Shown here in pieces: positions 24,605 through 34,471 of a stretch of 64,000 nt of DNA. Both the position numbers and the translations under genes were made by a program. Origin of the DNA: HGM04593 sp045661225 (GTDB taxonomy: Bacteria > Bacteroidota > Bacteroidia > Bacteroidales > Bacteroidaceae); assembly GCA_045661225.1 (NCBI GenBank), contig JAZRFF010000003.1, positions 127,686 through 191,685 on the forward strand, written 5' to 3'. Each line of letters starts with the position of its first letter. The stretch's first letter is position 1. Below the pieces are notes generated by a model. The model ran no database searches, was not told the origin of the DNA, and saw only the letters and a program-made list of their open reading frames with translations.

Positions 24605-25957
24605 ATGACAAAAGAATTCATCAACTATATAAAGGAACTGATCGAGAAGAAAGACTCGGTGCTGTTGCAGGAGAGAATCTCAAAAATGCACCCTGCCGAC
24701 ATTGCCGAGGTGTGTCTCGAACTCGACATAGAAGAGGCGCGTTTCCTCTATCGCCAGCTCGATAACGAGAAGGCTGCCGACGCCCTCATCGAGATGGACG
24801 AGGACATTCGTAACGAACTGCTCGAGGAGCTGCCCTCCGAGGCCATCGCCAAGCGCTTCGTCAATTATATGGATACCGACGACGCTGTCGAGATTATCCG
24901 TGACCTTGACGAGGACAAACAAGAGGAGGTCTTACAGCACATTAAGGATATTGAGCAGGCCGGAGACATTGTCGACCTTTTGAAATATGACGAGGACACT
25001 GCCGGTGGACTTATGAGTACCGAGATGGTGGTTGTAAACGAGAACTGGAGTATGCCCGAGTGTCTTAAAGAGATGCGTCAACAGGCCGAAGACCTTGACG
25101 ACATATACTATGTGTATGTCGTTGACGACGATGAGAGGCTGTGCGGACTGTTCCCGTTGACAAAGATGATTACAAGCCCCTCTGTTTCAAAGGTCAAGCA
25201 CGTGATGAACACAAAAGTCGTCAGCGTAGACGTTGACACCCCCATTGACGAGGTTACGCTGCTCATTGAAAAGTACAACCTTGTGGCCATACCCGTCGTC
25301 GACAAGATAAACCGTCTTGTGGGACAGATTACCGTCGACGATATTATGGACGAGGTACGCGAGCAGACCGAGCACGACCAACAGTTGACAGCCGGTCTTA
25401 CCCAGGACGTCGAGACAAGCGACAGTGTGTTTGTGCAGTCAAAAGCACGTTTACCGTGGCTCATCATTGGAATGTTGGGAGGTATATGTTCGTCACTGCT
25501 GCTCAACTGCTTTACCGAGACACTGGGCTCGCACCCCGAGATGGCGCTCTTTATTCCGCTTCTTGCGGGAATGGGAGGTAATGTCGGTACACAATCATCG
25601 GCCATTGCCGTTCAAGGTCTTGCCAACAACTCGTTAAATTCACAGCACATATTCAAACACATTCTAAAGGAGCTTGTGGTTGCCATTGTCAATGCAACAA
25701 TCCTGTCGCTGATGGTATATGTATACAATTTCTTCATATACGGAGCGTTTGACATTGTTACGCTCGCTGTTCCGTTAAGCCTGTTCGTAGTTGTGCTCTT
25801 TGCCTCGGCATTTGGCACAATGATACCTATGGTGCTTGAAAGAATGGACATAAACCCGGCCGTAGCCACAGGACCGTTCATTCAAATCATCAACGACCTC
25901 AGCGGTATGACGTTCTATATGATTATATCAATGTTACTGAGTCGCATAATTATATAA
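24605..25957 (+). CDS. mgtE: Magnesium transporter MgtE
   Basis: A 450-residue Mg2+ channel. The cytoplasmic N-domain (residues about 1-125) is made of short helical repeats (MHPADIAEVCLEL, LPSEAIAKRFVNYM), followed by two CBS domains (about 130-255; MSTEMVVVNENWSMPECL, MNTKVVSVDVDTPIDEV) that sense Mg2+, then five membrane spans with the pore segment PLLAGMGGNVGTQSSAIAVQ. No Mg-responsive leader structure was seen. It sits between rsmA (11 nt) and the hydrolase gene (29 nt). Confidence 0.94.
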   Translation: MTKEFINYIKELIEKKDSVLLQERISKMHPADIAEVCLELDIEEARFLYRQLDNEKAADALIEMDEDIRNELLEELPSEAIAKRFVNYMDTDDAVEIIRDLDEDKQEEVLQHIKDIEQAGDIVDLLKYDEDTAGGLMSTEMVVVNENWSMPECLKEMRQQAEDLDDIYYVYVVDDDERLCGLFPLTKMITSPSVSKVKHVMNTKVVSVDVDTPIDEVTLLIEKYNLVAIPVVDKINRLVGQITVDDIMDEVREQTEHDQQLTAGLTQDVETSDSVFVQSKARLPWLIIGMLGGICSSLLLNCFTETLGSHPEMALFIPLLAGMGGNVGTQSSAIAVQGLANNSLNSQHIFKHILKELVVAIVNATILSLMVYVYNFFIYGAFDIVTLAVPLSLFVVVLFASAFGTMIPMVLERMDINPAVATGPFIQIINDLSGMTFYMIISMLLSRIII

Positions 25958-25986
25958 CACAACATTACACAAAAAAAATAAAAACA

Positions 25987-27186
25987 ATGACAAGATTATT
26001 TACAACCGTTGCAGCCTTGCTTGTGTCGGCTGCCTCGTTTGCACAAATAGACGCATTCGAAAAGTGGGTTAAAAATCCGAAAGGAGAACTCTGCAAGCAG
26101 AAATTCGCAAAGAAAAGCCTTACAAAGAGCGAAGCCGACAGGGCTGCAATAATCGTAGATTCTTTATGGTTAGCCGAATCGGCCGAAGCATTAAAAGAGC
26201 AATGGCAGCGACTCACCATTACACACGACACTCTAAAACTCGCTTGCGCTTGTCGCACGTTCGGAGTGCTTCCGAAAGATGGTCGCAGCCTCTATATTTC
26301 AATGCACGGTGGAGGCGAATGTCCAAAAGAGGTCAACGACGAACAATGGATGAACCAAATATACCTTTACGAGATTCCCGAGGGTATATACGTTGCGCCA
26401 CGCGCACCCTGGAACAAATGGAATATGTGGCATCGCCGTGGTCTTGACCAACTTTTCGAGGAGCTGATAAGAGCCTGCGTGGTATTCGAGGGTGTAAACC
26501 CCAATAAAGTATACCTTTTGGGCTATTCAGCAGGTGGCGACGGTGTGTGGCGTATGGCACCACGAATGGCCGACAGATGGGCCGCAGCGGCAATGATGGC
26601 CGGACACCCGGGTGAAGCCTCGCAAGAGAACTTGCTGAACCTGCCATTTGCCATTTGGATGGGAGAGCACGACAGCGCATACGACCGCAACCGTCTTGCA
26701 GTCGAGAAGGCAGCCGTGCTGGACTCATTAGAAACCGCCAACCCCGGAAAATACATTCACAGCACAAACATTGTCAAGGGTAAAGGACATTGGATGGACG
26801 GTGCCGACTCCGAAGCCATCAGCTGGCTGGCACAATACCGTCGCAACCCCTACCCCAAAAGAATCATATGGCGTCAGGAACAGGTTGTACGCAAAAATTT
26901 TTATTGGTTGGAAGTACCCGACAGAGAATTACGTCCGGGTCGTAAAGTCGAAGCCCGCATAGAGGGTAACACAATAAACATTGAGCACTGCGACTATTCA
27001 AAGTTAACCATCTACCTGAACGACAATATGGTCGACCTTGACAAAAAAGTCACAATTCTCTATAAAGGAAAGAAAATTGCAAAGAAAAAGTTAAAGCGCA
27101 CTATTGCCAACATAAAAAACAGTCTTGACACACACAACGACCGTTGCTACGCATTTCCCTGCTCAATTGAGATAAAGTTCAACTGA
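25987..27186 (+). CDS. Secreted alpha/beta hydrolase (esterase/peptidase type)
   Basis: A 399-residue protein with a signal peptide (cleavage near SFAQ, residue 20). The alpha/beta-hydrolase core shows the oxyanion strand SMHGGGE (residues 105-111), nucleophile elbow GYSAGGDG (Ser181) and the late histidine in GKGHWMDG (about 262); an acidic residue in WMGEHDSAYDR may complete the triad. The tail from about 290 is beta-rich and Lys-rich. It resembles polyhydroxybutyrate-depolymerase or prolyl-oligopeptidase-like esterases, but substrate is unknown. It follows mgtE by 29 nt and precedes the SusCD operon by 116 nt. Confidence 0.8.
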   Translation: MTRLFTTVAALLVSAASFAQIDAFEKWVKNPKGELCKQKFAKKSLTKSEADRAAIIVDSLWLAESAEALKEQWQRLTITHDTLKLACACRTFGVLPKDGRSLYISMHGGGECPKEVNDEQWMNQIYLYEIPEGIYVAPRAPWNKWNMWHRRGLDQLFEELIRACVVFEGVNPNKVYLLGYSAGGDGVWRMAPRMADRWAAAAMMAGHPGEASQENLLNLPFAIWMGEHDSAYDRNRLAVEKAAVLDSLETANPGKYIHSTNIVKGKGHWMDGADSEAISWLAQYRRNPYPKRIIWRQEQVVRKNFYWLEVPDRELRPGRKVEARIEGNTINIEHCDYSKLTIYLNDNMVDLDKKVTILYKGKKIAKKKLKRTIANIKNSLDTHNDRCYAFPCSIEIKFN

Positions 27187-27302
27187 GAAGTTTAAATTCT
27201 TTCATTTATTTTAAAAAAAAATTGCCCTATCGCATTTTTTTTAGTCAAAAAAACTTACATTAGTGCTCTAATTTAAGACAAAAAAGAACAACAACTAACA
27301 CT

Positions 27303-30300
27303 ATGAATATCAAACCTTTGATTATCAGCACGATAAGCCTGTTTTTATGTTTCTTTTGCGTGACACCGTCGTATGCGCAGAAAGCAGCAGGCGTTATTGG
27401 CGTTGTCATCGATGAGTTCGGTGAGCCGTTGCCCGCTGCAAGTGTGGCCATTATGAACAACAAAAAAATGGTGCGAGGCACAAACACCGACATCGACGGA
27501 AAGTTCAATATCGTGGTTAACATCGACGACGGCGACAACGAACTTGTAGTAAGTTACGTCGGTACAAAAACCGCAAAATTCAAACTCACAAAGGAATCGG
27601 TCAAAAAACCTTTCAAAGTAACGTTAAGAGCCGATGAAACAATGCTCGAGGCAGTCACGATTGTCGAAGACGGTTACAGCCGACTCCCCCGAAAAGATAT
27701 GGTTGGTGCATTTACCACAGTAAAAGCCGACGATATTATGATGCCCGCCTATCAAAGCATCGACCAGATGCTGCAAGGTAAAGTAGCCGGTATGCAGGTT
27801 GTAAACACATCGGCACGTGTGGGTTCATCGCCCAAGATTACAATTCGAGGTACATCGACAATCCTTGGCAACAGCGACCCGTTGTGGGTTGTAGACGGTG
27901 TCATTCAAGAAGACCCTATCTCTATCGATATGAGTTCGGCAATCACCAGCGATATGCGAGAACTTATCGGAAACCAGATTTCCTGGCTCAACCCGCAAGA
28001 CATTGATAATATCACAGTGCTCAAAGACGCATCGGCAACAGCCATATACGGTTCAAAAGCATCGAACGGTGTTATTGTCGTTACTACCAAAAAAGGTACT
28101 CCGGGCCGCGTGAGCGTAAACTACAACACTAACGTGTCGGTACGCGAGCAACCCTCTTATTCAATGTACAACTTTATGAACTCATTCGAGCGCATACAGT
28201 TCAGCAAGGAGGCTTATGAGGCGGGCGTACGTTACAACACCGTACCGTTACCACAGATATACACATACGAGGGACTGATGGCAATGTTCAACAATCGTAT
28301 GATTAACGAGGAGGAGTTCTCAAAACACCTTCAACGCCTTGAGACCGTAAACACCGACTGGTTCGACCTTCTTACGCGTAACTCAGTAAGCCAAAGTCAC
28401 AACCTGAGCATCTCGGGAGGTACCGACAAGTACACCTACAACGCGTCTATCGGTTATCAGGACAATAAAGGCTACGAGGTTGGCAACGAGAATGACCAAA
28501 TAACCACCCGTCTGAGCATAAACAGCAACATAAACGAAAAACTCTCTATAAATGCACAGCTGAACGGAAGTGTCAGAAATTCCGACGGCTATGGCGCCGG
28601 CGTAAACCCCTATACATACGCAATGGAAACCAGTCGTGCTATCCCCGCTTTTGAAGAGAACGGCGAGCGTGCATTCTACTCAAAATACTACAATTACCAG
28701 CCCAATCAGCTACTCGGTCCAAACAATCAGTTTTCTTACAACATCTTTAACGAGATGGAAAACAGCTATGCAAAGAATGTCGGTACAAACTTCAATGCAT
28801 CAGTTAACCTATCGTACAAGATTCTCAGTTGGCTGACGTATCAGGGTACAGCGAGCCTGGCTGTAAGTGGCAACAAGAGCGAGAGTTACGCAGGCGAAAA
28901 GACATCGACCATCGAGCAGCTTTACCGCGGTTACCCATACGGTAGCGAAAAAGCCGGTTCCGATAAGTTTAAAGCGGCTCTGCTTCCTTATGGCGGCAAA
29001 TTACAGCAGGCCAACTCTCAGGCAGTGTCCTACAGTACCTCGCACCGTCTGCAGTTCAGCAAAGAGTTCAACGAGAACCACCGTTTGAACGCAATGTTGG
29101 GTATGGAGGTCCGTTCTAGCGAGAGCGTGAGTGAAGCAAACACCGTTTGGGGTTACATTCCCGAGCGCGGTTCAATACTTGTATCACCTACGCTGCCCGA
29201 AGACTTCAAGCCGATAAATACGGTCTATCCGTCCAAATTAGGTCCTTTGAGCGAATTATACGACAGCAACGGTTGGGACAAGTCATCGACAACAACCAAC
29301 TATATGTCGTTCTTTGCAACCGCCGCCTACGCATTTATGAACCGTTACGTTGTAAACGTGAATGTACGTTCCGACGCGTCGAACCGCTTCGGACAGGACG
29401 TAAACAAGCAATTCGACCCCACGTGGTCATTCGGCGCATCGTGGAAAGTTGCTCAAGAACCGTTTATGATGAAATATGTTCCCTGGCTCGACCAATTGAA
29501 CCTACGTGCGACATACGGTATTCAAGGAAACGTCGTTAATTCACTAAGCCCCGATATGATTGTACGCTACCAAGGTCTCTTGGCAAGTTACAACGAGTAC
29601 TACCTCACAATTTCGAGCCTTGCCAACAAACATCTCAAATGGGAGCGTACAAAGTCGTCAAACTTTGGTGTCGACCTTGCCCTCTTTGGTATTACAATGA
29701 ACATCGAGTATTACCACCGAAGTTCAAACGCCATCATCAGGCAGAACCTTCCACTGGAATACGGTATGCCAAGTATGCCTCTTAACGGCGGACTCATAAA
29801 CAACAGCGGACTTGAGTTTACATTGAACTATACACCTATACGTACAAACAATATAGCCTGGACGATAGGTCTTAATGCCGGAAAAAACTGGAACAAAGCG
29901 CAAAGCGACGACCGCACAGCAAAAGCCGATGAGGTTACACACAACAACTTCCTGTACGGAAGCAGCGACCGTCCCCTCAAGAAAGGATACCCGCTATCGG
30001 CATTCTGGTCGTACAAATTCCTGGGACTCGACGGCAGGAACGGATACCCCACATTCGAGGGGCTCACATACGACGACGTCGCTGTTGACGGTTCTGTCGA
30101 CCCCACCTCGTTCCTTGTTTATTCAGGACAGGGCGAACCGGACTTTTCGGGAGGATTCAACACACGTTTCCGTTGGAAAGATTTTAACATAGGCATAGAC
30201 TTTGCCGTAGCATTAGGCGCAAAAAAACGTCTGCCTAACCCATATAAGGATTTCAGCAACGGAAGAATGCCCGACATCTACAAAAACCTATCCAAGGACC

Positions 30301-30665
30301 TGAACAAACGCTGGAAAGAGCCCGGCGATGAGGCACATACAAACATACCGGCATTATACACATCGGTAGTTCCGCTTTATATGCTCAACCTTCCCAACGG
30401 AATACCCAGTGACATATACACTACGTGGTCACTATCGGACGTCAGAGTCGCCGATGCATCATTCTTACGCTGTACACAGATATCTATGTCTTATAGTATA
30501 CCAAGAAAAATTTGCCAGAAGATTGGTCTTTCGCGTATACAGTTCAGCGCAAACATAAACAACCTTTTTGTGATAGCCGACAAGGCTTGGCAAGGTTACG
30601 ACCCTGAGCTTGGAGAAAGCATACAACCAAGAATATATTCATTGGGGTTAAGTATCGGACTATAA
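27303..30665 (+). CDS. SusC/RagA-family TonB-linked outer-membrane receptor
   Basis: A 1120-residue TonB-dependent transporter that works with the lipoprotein of the next gene as a lidded import channel. In order: signal peptide (to about 25, SYAQ), a carboxypeptidase-regulatory-like domain (about 30-112, GVVIDEFGEPLPAASVAI), the plug (about 125-245, with TIRGTSTILGNSDPLWVVDG and VLKDASATAIYGSKASNG), and a 22-strand-type barrel to the C-terminal SLGLSIGL. First gene of a four-gene operon (11 nt to susD). No glycan-degrading enzyme is nearby, so peptides or another non-glycan substrate are plausible; RagAB relatives import peptides. Substrate is inference. Confidence 0.93.
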   Translation: MNIKPLIISTISLFLCFFCVTPSYAQKAAGVIGVVIDEFGEPLPAASVAIMNNKKMVRGTNTDIDGKFNIVVNIDDGDNELVVSYVGTKTAKFKLTKESVKKPFKVTLRADETMLEAVTIVEDGYSRLPRKDMVGAFTTVKADDIMMPAYQSIDQMLQGKVAGMQVVNTSARVGSSPKITIRGTSTILGNSDPLWVVDGVIQEDPISIDMSSAITSDMRELIGNQISWLNPQDIDNITVLKDASATAIYGSKASNGVIVVTTKKGTPGRVSVNYNTNVSVREQPSYSMYNFMNSFERIQFSKEAYEAGVRYNTVPLPQIYTYEGLMAMFNNRMINEEEFSKHLQRLETVNTDWFDLLTRNSVSQSHNLSISGGTDKYTYNASIGYQDNKGYEVGNENDQITTRLSINSNINEKLSINAQLNGSVRNSDGYGAGVNPYTYAMETSRAIPAFEENGERAFYSKYYNYQPNQLLGPNNQFSYNIFNEMENSYAKNVGTNFNASVNLSYKILSWLTYQGTASLAVSGNKSESYAGEKTSTIEQLYRGYPYGSEKAGSDKFKAALLPYGGKLQQANSQAVSYSTSHRLQFSKEFNENHRLNAMLGMEVRSSESVSEANTVWGYIPERGSILVSPTLPEDFKPINTVYPSKLGPLSELYDSNGWDKSSTTTNYMSFFATAAYAFMNRYVVNVNVRSDASNRFGQDVNKQFDPTWSFGASWKVAQEPFMMKYVPWLDQLNLRATYGIQGNVVNSLSPDMIVRYQGLLASYNEYYLTISSLANKHLKWERTKSSNFGVDLALFGITMNIEYYHRSSNAIIRQNLPLEYGMPSMPLNGGLINNSGLEFTLNYTPIRTNNIAWTIGLNAGKNWNKAQSDDRTAKADEVTHNNFLYGSSDRPLKKGYPLSAFWSYKFLGLDGRNGYPTFEGLTYDDVAVDGSVDPTSFLVYSGQGEPDFSGGFNTRFRWKDFNIGIDFAVALGAKKRLPNPYKDFSNGRMPDIYKNLSKDLNKRWKEPGDEAHTNIPALYTSVVPLYMLNLPNGIPSDIYTTWSLSDVRVADASFLRCTQISMSYSIPRKICQKIGLSRIQFSANINNLFVIADKAWQGYDPELGESIQPRIYSLGLSIGL

Positions 30666-30676
30666 AACAAACGAAT

Positions 30677-32254
30677 ATGAGAATAAAAAATACCATTATA
30701 GCAACCATTGCCGCATTATTGCTAACAGCGTGCGGCGACTTTCTTGAGCCAAAGTCTGAAAGCGAATTTGTACCCGAGGACGCAATATCACTGAACGAAT
30801 TATTGCTCGGCGAAGCCTACCAGCGCAACGACAAGCCCGGTTTCAGCCGTTTCCTGGCCCTGCTCGATGACGACATTGAAGCAACCCCCTACCAGAACCC
30901 CAATGTAGGTTTCGACGAGAACAAGTACCTCGCAAGTTTCTCGTGGCAACCCGATATGTTCACAATGATGGAGCTGGCAAACTCGGGACACACAAACATA
31001 TACGAGTACTACTACCGCACTATTCTCGGAGCAAATGCAGTAATAGATTATATTCCATTGGTCAAGGACACCGAGAACAATATTAGAACAGTAAAGGCAC
31101 AGGCATACGCTCTGCGCGGTTTCTACTACTTTAACCTTGTAAACATTTTCGGCCAGCCATATAACAGCAATCCCGAGGCATTAGGCGTGCCGTTGAAGAC
31201 CCATAGCGGCATAGAGAAAGAAGAAGATGCACTAAGACGACGCACCGTGGCCGAAGTTTACACACAGATATTAAGTGACCTTCACGAGGCCGAAAGCAAT
31301 TATCTCCAGTTGCCATACAGTGAGCAGTGGAGTGACGATTTTCGCACAAGCCTTCCAATGGTACAGTTGATGCTCTCACGCACATATCTTTATATGGAAA
31401 ACTGGGCAAAGGCTGCCGAGTATGCCGAATATGTGATGAACGACGAAAGGTTCAAGCTCCTTGACCTCAACACAGTACCCTATGAGCAGTCCGATAGCGA
31501 AGGTAATACTGTGCGCAATTATGTAGTGTACCCCACTTACTCATCAAGCGAAACAATATGGCCGTACGGCGACCTTGAAGATATGTTCGAGTGGACATAT
31601 AGCGAGGGAAACAACACCCACCCCACAACCGGCGAGAGCATATACTCATACTTTCAAGCATCGGAGAGTTTGCTTGCATCGTACCTTGAATGGGACCTTC
31701 GCCTGCAATACTACATTATTGAAGCACCTGTTGACAAAACCTGGAGTGCTACGTTGTTTATGCCCTACGGCAAGATAAATGTTGGAACAGACCTTTTCAC
31801 ACCCAAACGCGGCACAGGTATCTTTGGACGTTGCTTACGTCTATCGGAAGCCTACCTCAATTATGCCGAAGCAAAAGCGATGATGGGCGGCGAGGAAGAT
31901 ATTGCTCAAGCAACTACAGCGCTGAACACTTTGCTTATGCACCGTTTCGACCCTCAAGATTTTGAAGAAGAGAGTTTCGACAGTCAAGAGGAACTTATAG
32001 AATTCGTGCGTGGGGAGCGTCGTCGCGAACTCTGTTTCGAAGGACACCGTTGGTTCGACCTTCGCCGTTGGGGTATGCCATCAATCACACACAAGTGGCA
32101 CGTCGATGAGAATACAACAAACGTCTACACGCTTGAAGAGGGCGACCTTCTTTACACCATACCCATTCCCAAAGAAGCAATGGAAGAGAATCCAAGCCTC
32201 ATTCAGAATGAGTTGCCCGGCAAACGCACTCCTTCGGAAACAATACAAGATTAA
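30677..32254 (+). CDS. SusD/RagB-family nutrient-binding lipoprotein
   Basis: A 525-residue surface lipoprotein. The lipobox LLLTACGD places the lipidated cysteine at residue 19. The SusD fold is seen in the TPR-like helices (residues about 85-240; VKAQAYALRGFYYFNLVNIF is the family signature) and the C-terminal RagB/SusD block with RRRELCFEGHRWFDLRRWGM. It pairs with SusC as the hinged lid that captures substrate at the cell surface. Starts 11 nt after susC and ends 12 nt before the next lipoprotein gene. Confidence 0.93.
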   Translation: MRIKNTIIATIAALLLTACGDFLEPKSESEFVPEDAISLNELLLGEAYQRNDKPGFSRFLALLDDDIEATPYQNPNVGFDENKYLASFSWQPDMFTMMELANSGHTNIYEYYYRTILGANAVIDYIPLVKDTENNIRTVKAQAYALRGFYYFNLVNIFGQPYNSNPEALGVPLKTHSGIEKEEDALRRRTVAEVYTQILSDLHEAESNYLQLPYSEQWSDDFRTSLPMVQLMLSRTYLYMENWAKAAEYAEYVMNDERFKLLDLNTVPYEQSDSEGNTVRNYVVYPTYSSSETIWPYGDLEDMFEWTYSEGNNTHPTTGESIYSYFQASESLLASYLEWDLRLQYYIIEAPVDKTWSATLFMPYGKINVGTDLFTPKRGTGIFGRCLRLSEAYLNYAEAKAMMGGEEDIAQATTALNTLLMHRFDPQDFEEESFDSQEELIEFVRGERRRELCFEGHRWFDLRRWGMPSITHKWHVDENTTNVYTLEEGDLLYTIPIPKEAMEENPSLIQNELPGKRTPSETIQD

Positions 32255-32266
32255 AAAAGAACAGCA

Positions 32267-33268
32267 ATGAAAATAATAAAGACTATAATACTGATACTCG
32301 CAGCCACATTCTCGCTCAGCGCGTGTGATAGCGAGGAGAATATTACCCCATCGGGCAACTACTCTCCCATTCGTGGAGGTTTCCCGCAAGGCGACAGCGA
32401 ATACGATGAAATTATCAACAACATCAAGAACGAATTTGGCGTTTACCTGTTGTACAAAGACGTTACAGTTGAGGACCTCAACCGTAGTTGGACATCGGAG
32501 CAGACCAGCGGTATTTACGTTGCCGGTTACGAAGATGAACGCGATGCTCCGGCGTGGAACCTCCCCGAAGAGCAACTGCCTTTCTATGTCAATTATTTCA
32601 ACGACTATATATTCCCCAACATAAGTCCGGAGTTCGCAAATATGGTGATGCCCGTAAAGATGTATATGATACACAACCTCCGTACCGAGGCTTTGGACTT
32701 TGGAGAAGGAAACAGTCAGCAGAACACCACCACCGACCCACGCGTAATGATTATGAAAGGTAATTTCGACAGTTGGGCCATAAGTTTTACCGAAGAGATG
32801 ATGAACAGCCTCAATGCCGATTATGCACTCAGACAACTACGCTGTATGTTGCTCATTGAGCTTATAAACCGCATAGACGTTCGCGCTGAATCGCCTGATG
32901 AATTCTGGGCCGGCTTAAATTTCGACACCACCATTGAGTACGAAAAAGAGAACGACCCGAACTATTGTTTCAACTTAGGATTCATAACAAGAATCAACGA
33001 CAACTTCGGCACAGGACGCGCAAAGGAGGTATTCATTGAGTCGAACGTATTTAAAAGCAGCGAATATTGGGCAAAGACAAGTGCAAACTACAACCTCTTT
33101 ACCGAATACATAAAAAATGCAATGTGGCTCACTCCCGAAGAGTTCGAACTACGTTACTCGACAAACAAATACCCCATTGTAAAGGAGAAGTACGATATTG
33201 TAGTCAAGCATATGCTCGACAAATACGGAATAAATCTTGTAGGCATCGCGAGAGGCAAGAATAAATAA
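32267..33268 (+). CDS. SusCD-operon lipoprotein, possibly a degenerate zinc metallohydrolase
   Basis: A 333-residue lipoprotein (lipobox SLSACDS, Cys20). Third gene of the SusCD operon, 12 nt after susD and 6 nt before the thioredoxin gene. Position, length and patterns such as NEFGVYLLYKD near residue 55 recall the zinc metallohydrolase lipoproteins found beside SusCD pairs, which carry HExxH. Here the comparable helix LLIELINRID has IELIN at 197-201: the glutamate is kept but both histidines are absent. I infer a non-catalytic, substrate-binding relative; the relationship itself is not proven, and it could be an unrelated SusE-like binding protein. Confidence 0.55.
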   Translation: MKIIKTIILILAATFSLSACDSEENITPSGNYSPIRGGFPQGDSEYDEIINNIKNEFGVYLLYKDVTVEDLNRSWTSEQTSGIYVAGYEDERDAPAWNLPEEQLPFYVNYFNDYIFPNISPEFANMVMPVKMYMIHNLRTEALDFGEGNSQQNTTTDPRVMIMKGNFDSWAISFTEEMMNSLNADYALRQLRCMLLIELINRIDVRAESPDEFWAGLNFDTTIEYEKENDPNYCFNLGFITRINDNFGTGRAKEVFIESNVFKSSEYWAKTSANYNLFTEYIKNAMWLTPEEFELRYSTNKYPIVKEKYDIVVKHMLDKYGINLVGIARGKNK

Positions 33269-33274
33269 CAGAAG

Positions 33275-34390
33275 ATGAAAGCCACCCCCGTTATGACAAC
33301 AATAATCGCATCGTTTATGCTGTTTGTCTCGTGTATGGGAATTGCGAACAACAGCATTCCTGCACAGTCGTTGCAGGTTGATTCCTTGTGGCAGGTTACC
33401 CCATCGACAGCACAGGAGTTAATAGACAACTTTACAAACGTCAATAAGATGCTGAAGAAGGGCGATACCGCACTACACACCACCAATATGTGCTATTATA
33501 TATGGCACAGCGGCGAATATATGTTTAAGTGCAAGGGTAAGAATGACGACATTGCCAAGTTGCCGGTCTTGACAGGCGAAATAGACTTCAACGATGCTGT
33601 TGTCGACTCTTTTATGAGCAAACACGACGCAGCACGTTTTGCCGACCACTATTTTACTCTTCGTGCAATGCAACGCGGCGACAGCTATGAGGAGTCGCGC
33701 GACGGAATTACAATAACCGTCTTCTTTGAGCCACGCGCAATGAACGACAACGACTACAGCAAGATTATGCAAGTCTTTTCCTGCAATAACGCACGTCTGC
33801 ACGTCGCCTACCTCGAAAAGCTCAAGTTCCCGTTACGTAACAGCGGTTGCAATGAACAGTTATACGCGGCACGGCCACTCATCGAGGCCAACACAGCCGA
33901 CAGCAAGGTTAAGAAAGAGATTCTTGAACTATTCGATATCTACAAAAACATAATGCCAGGAAGCACAGCCCCCACCCCGTTACTCAAAGACCTCAACGGT
34001 CAAGAGCGCACTTTTGCCGAGTATCGTGGCAAAGTGTTAGTCATTGACGTGTGGGCCACTTGGTGCAGTAGCTGTCTAAAAGGTTTTCAAGCCTACAAGG
34101 AACTACGCGATAAATACAAAGATTGTGACAAAATTGAGTTTATTACAGTATCGACCGACCGCAAGGAAAAGATAAACTCAGTCAAGGCAGTAATTGAAAA
34201 ATACGGAATAAGCGATATTACCAATCTTGTAACCGATTGTTCCGTACAGTCACAATTCGAGAGCGACTATATGATTTCAGGCATTCCCCGATATATTATT
34301 ATAGACAAGGAAGGACGTCTGGTAACCGCATACGCTCCCAAGCCCGGTTCAGGAATGGAAGAACTAATTACAAAAACTATAAACCAATAA
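33275..34390 (+). CDS. TlpA-like thioredoxin-fold protein
   Basis: A 371-residue exported protein; its N-terminus is hydrophobic with a possible but weak lipobox (FVSC, Cys20). Residues about 30-225 form a domain I do not recognise, containing several cysteines. From about 230 there is a TlpA/ResA-type thioredoxin domain: PTPLLKDLNGQERTFAEYRG, then VIDVWATWCSSCLKGFQ with active-site Cys264 and Cys267, and the cis-proline loop SGIPRYIIID. The intervening residues Ser-Ser differ from the usual Gly-Pro or Pro-Pro. Last gene of the SusCD operon. A role in reducing or isomerising disulfides of the imported substrate or of neighbours is possible. Confidence 0.85.
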   Translation: MKATPVMTTIIASFMLFVSCMGIANNSIPAQSLQVDSLWQVTPSTAQELIDNFTNVNKMLKKGDTALHTTNMCYYIWHSGEYMFKCKGKNDDIAKLPVLTGEIDFNDAVVDSFMSKHDAARFADHYFTLRAMQRGDSYEESRDGITITVFFEPRAMNDNDYSKIMQVFSCNNARLHVAYLEKLKFPLRNSGCNEQLYAARPLIEANTADSKVKKEILELFDIYKNIMPGSTAPTPLLKDLNGQERTFAEYRGKVLVIDVWATWCSSCLKGFQAYKELRDKYKDCDKIEFITVSTDRKEKINSVKAVIEKYGISDITNLVTDCSVQSQFESDYMISGIPRYIIIDKEGRLVTAYAPKPGSGMEELITKTINQ

Positions 34391-34429
34391 AATCAAGACA
34401 AATCCCGTAGCACAATTTAACAGCAAATA

Positions 34430-34471
34430 AACAAGCAGAAAAGAGAGTCGCGACTCTCTTTTCTGCTTGTT
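34430..34471 (+). terminator. Perfect 42-bp palindrome after the SusCD operon
   Basis: Two 21-bp arms meet with no spacer at TCG|CGA between 34450 and 34451, and every position matches. It begins 39 nt after the last stop of the operon and includes a CTTTTCTG run on the descending arm. As RNA it would form a very stable hairpin with only the central bases unpaired. The gap 34391-34632 otherwise holds AT-rich sequence likely to contain the promoter of the next gene. Confidence 0.7.

Noticed and set aside
24605..25957. Mg-sensing leader (M-box or similar) before mgtE
   Set aside because: Only 11 nt separate rsmA from mgtE, leaving no room for a riboswitch.
27187..27302. Promoter for the SusCD operon at TACATTAG near 27255
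   Set aside because: It differs from TAnnTTTG and has no -33 box at the right distance; too weak to list, although a promoter must lie somewhere in this gap.
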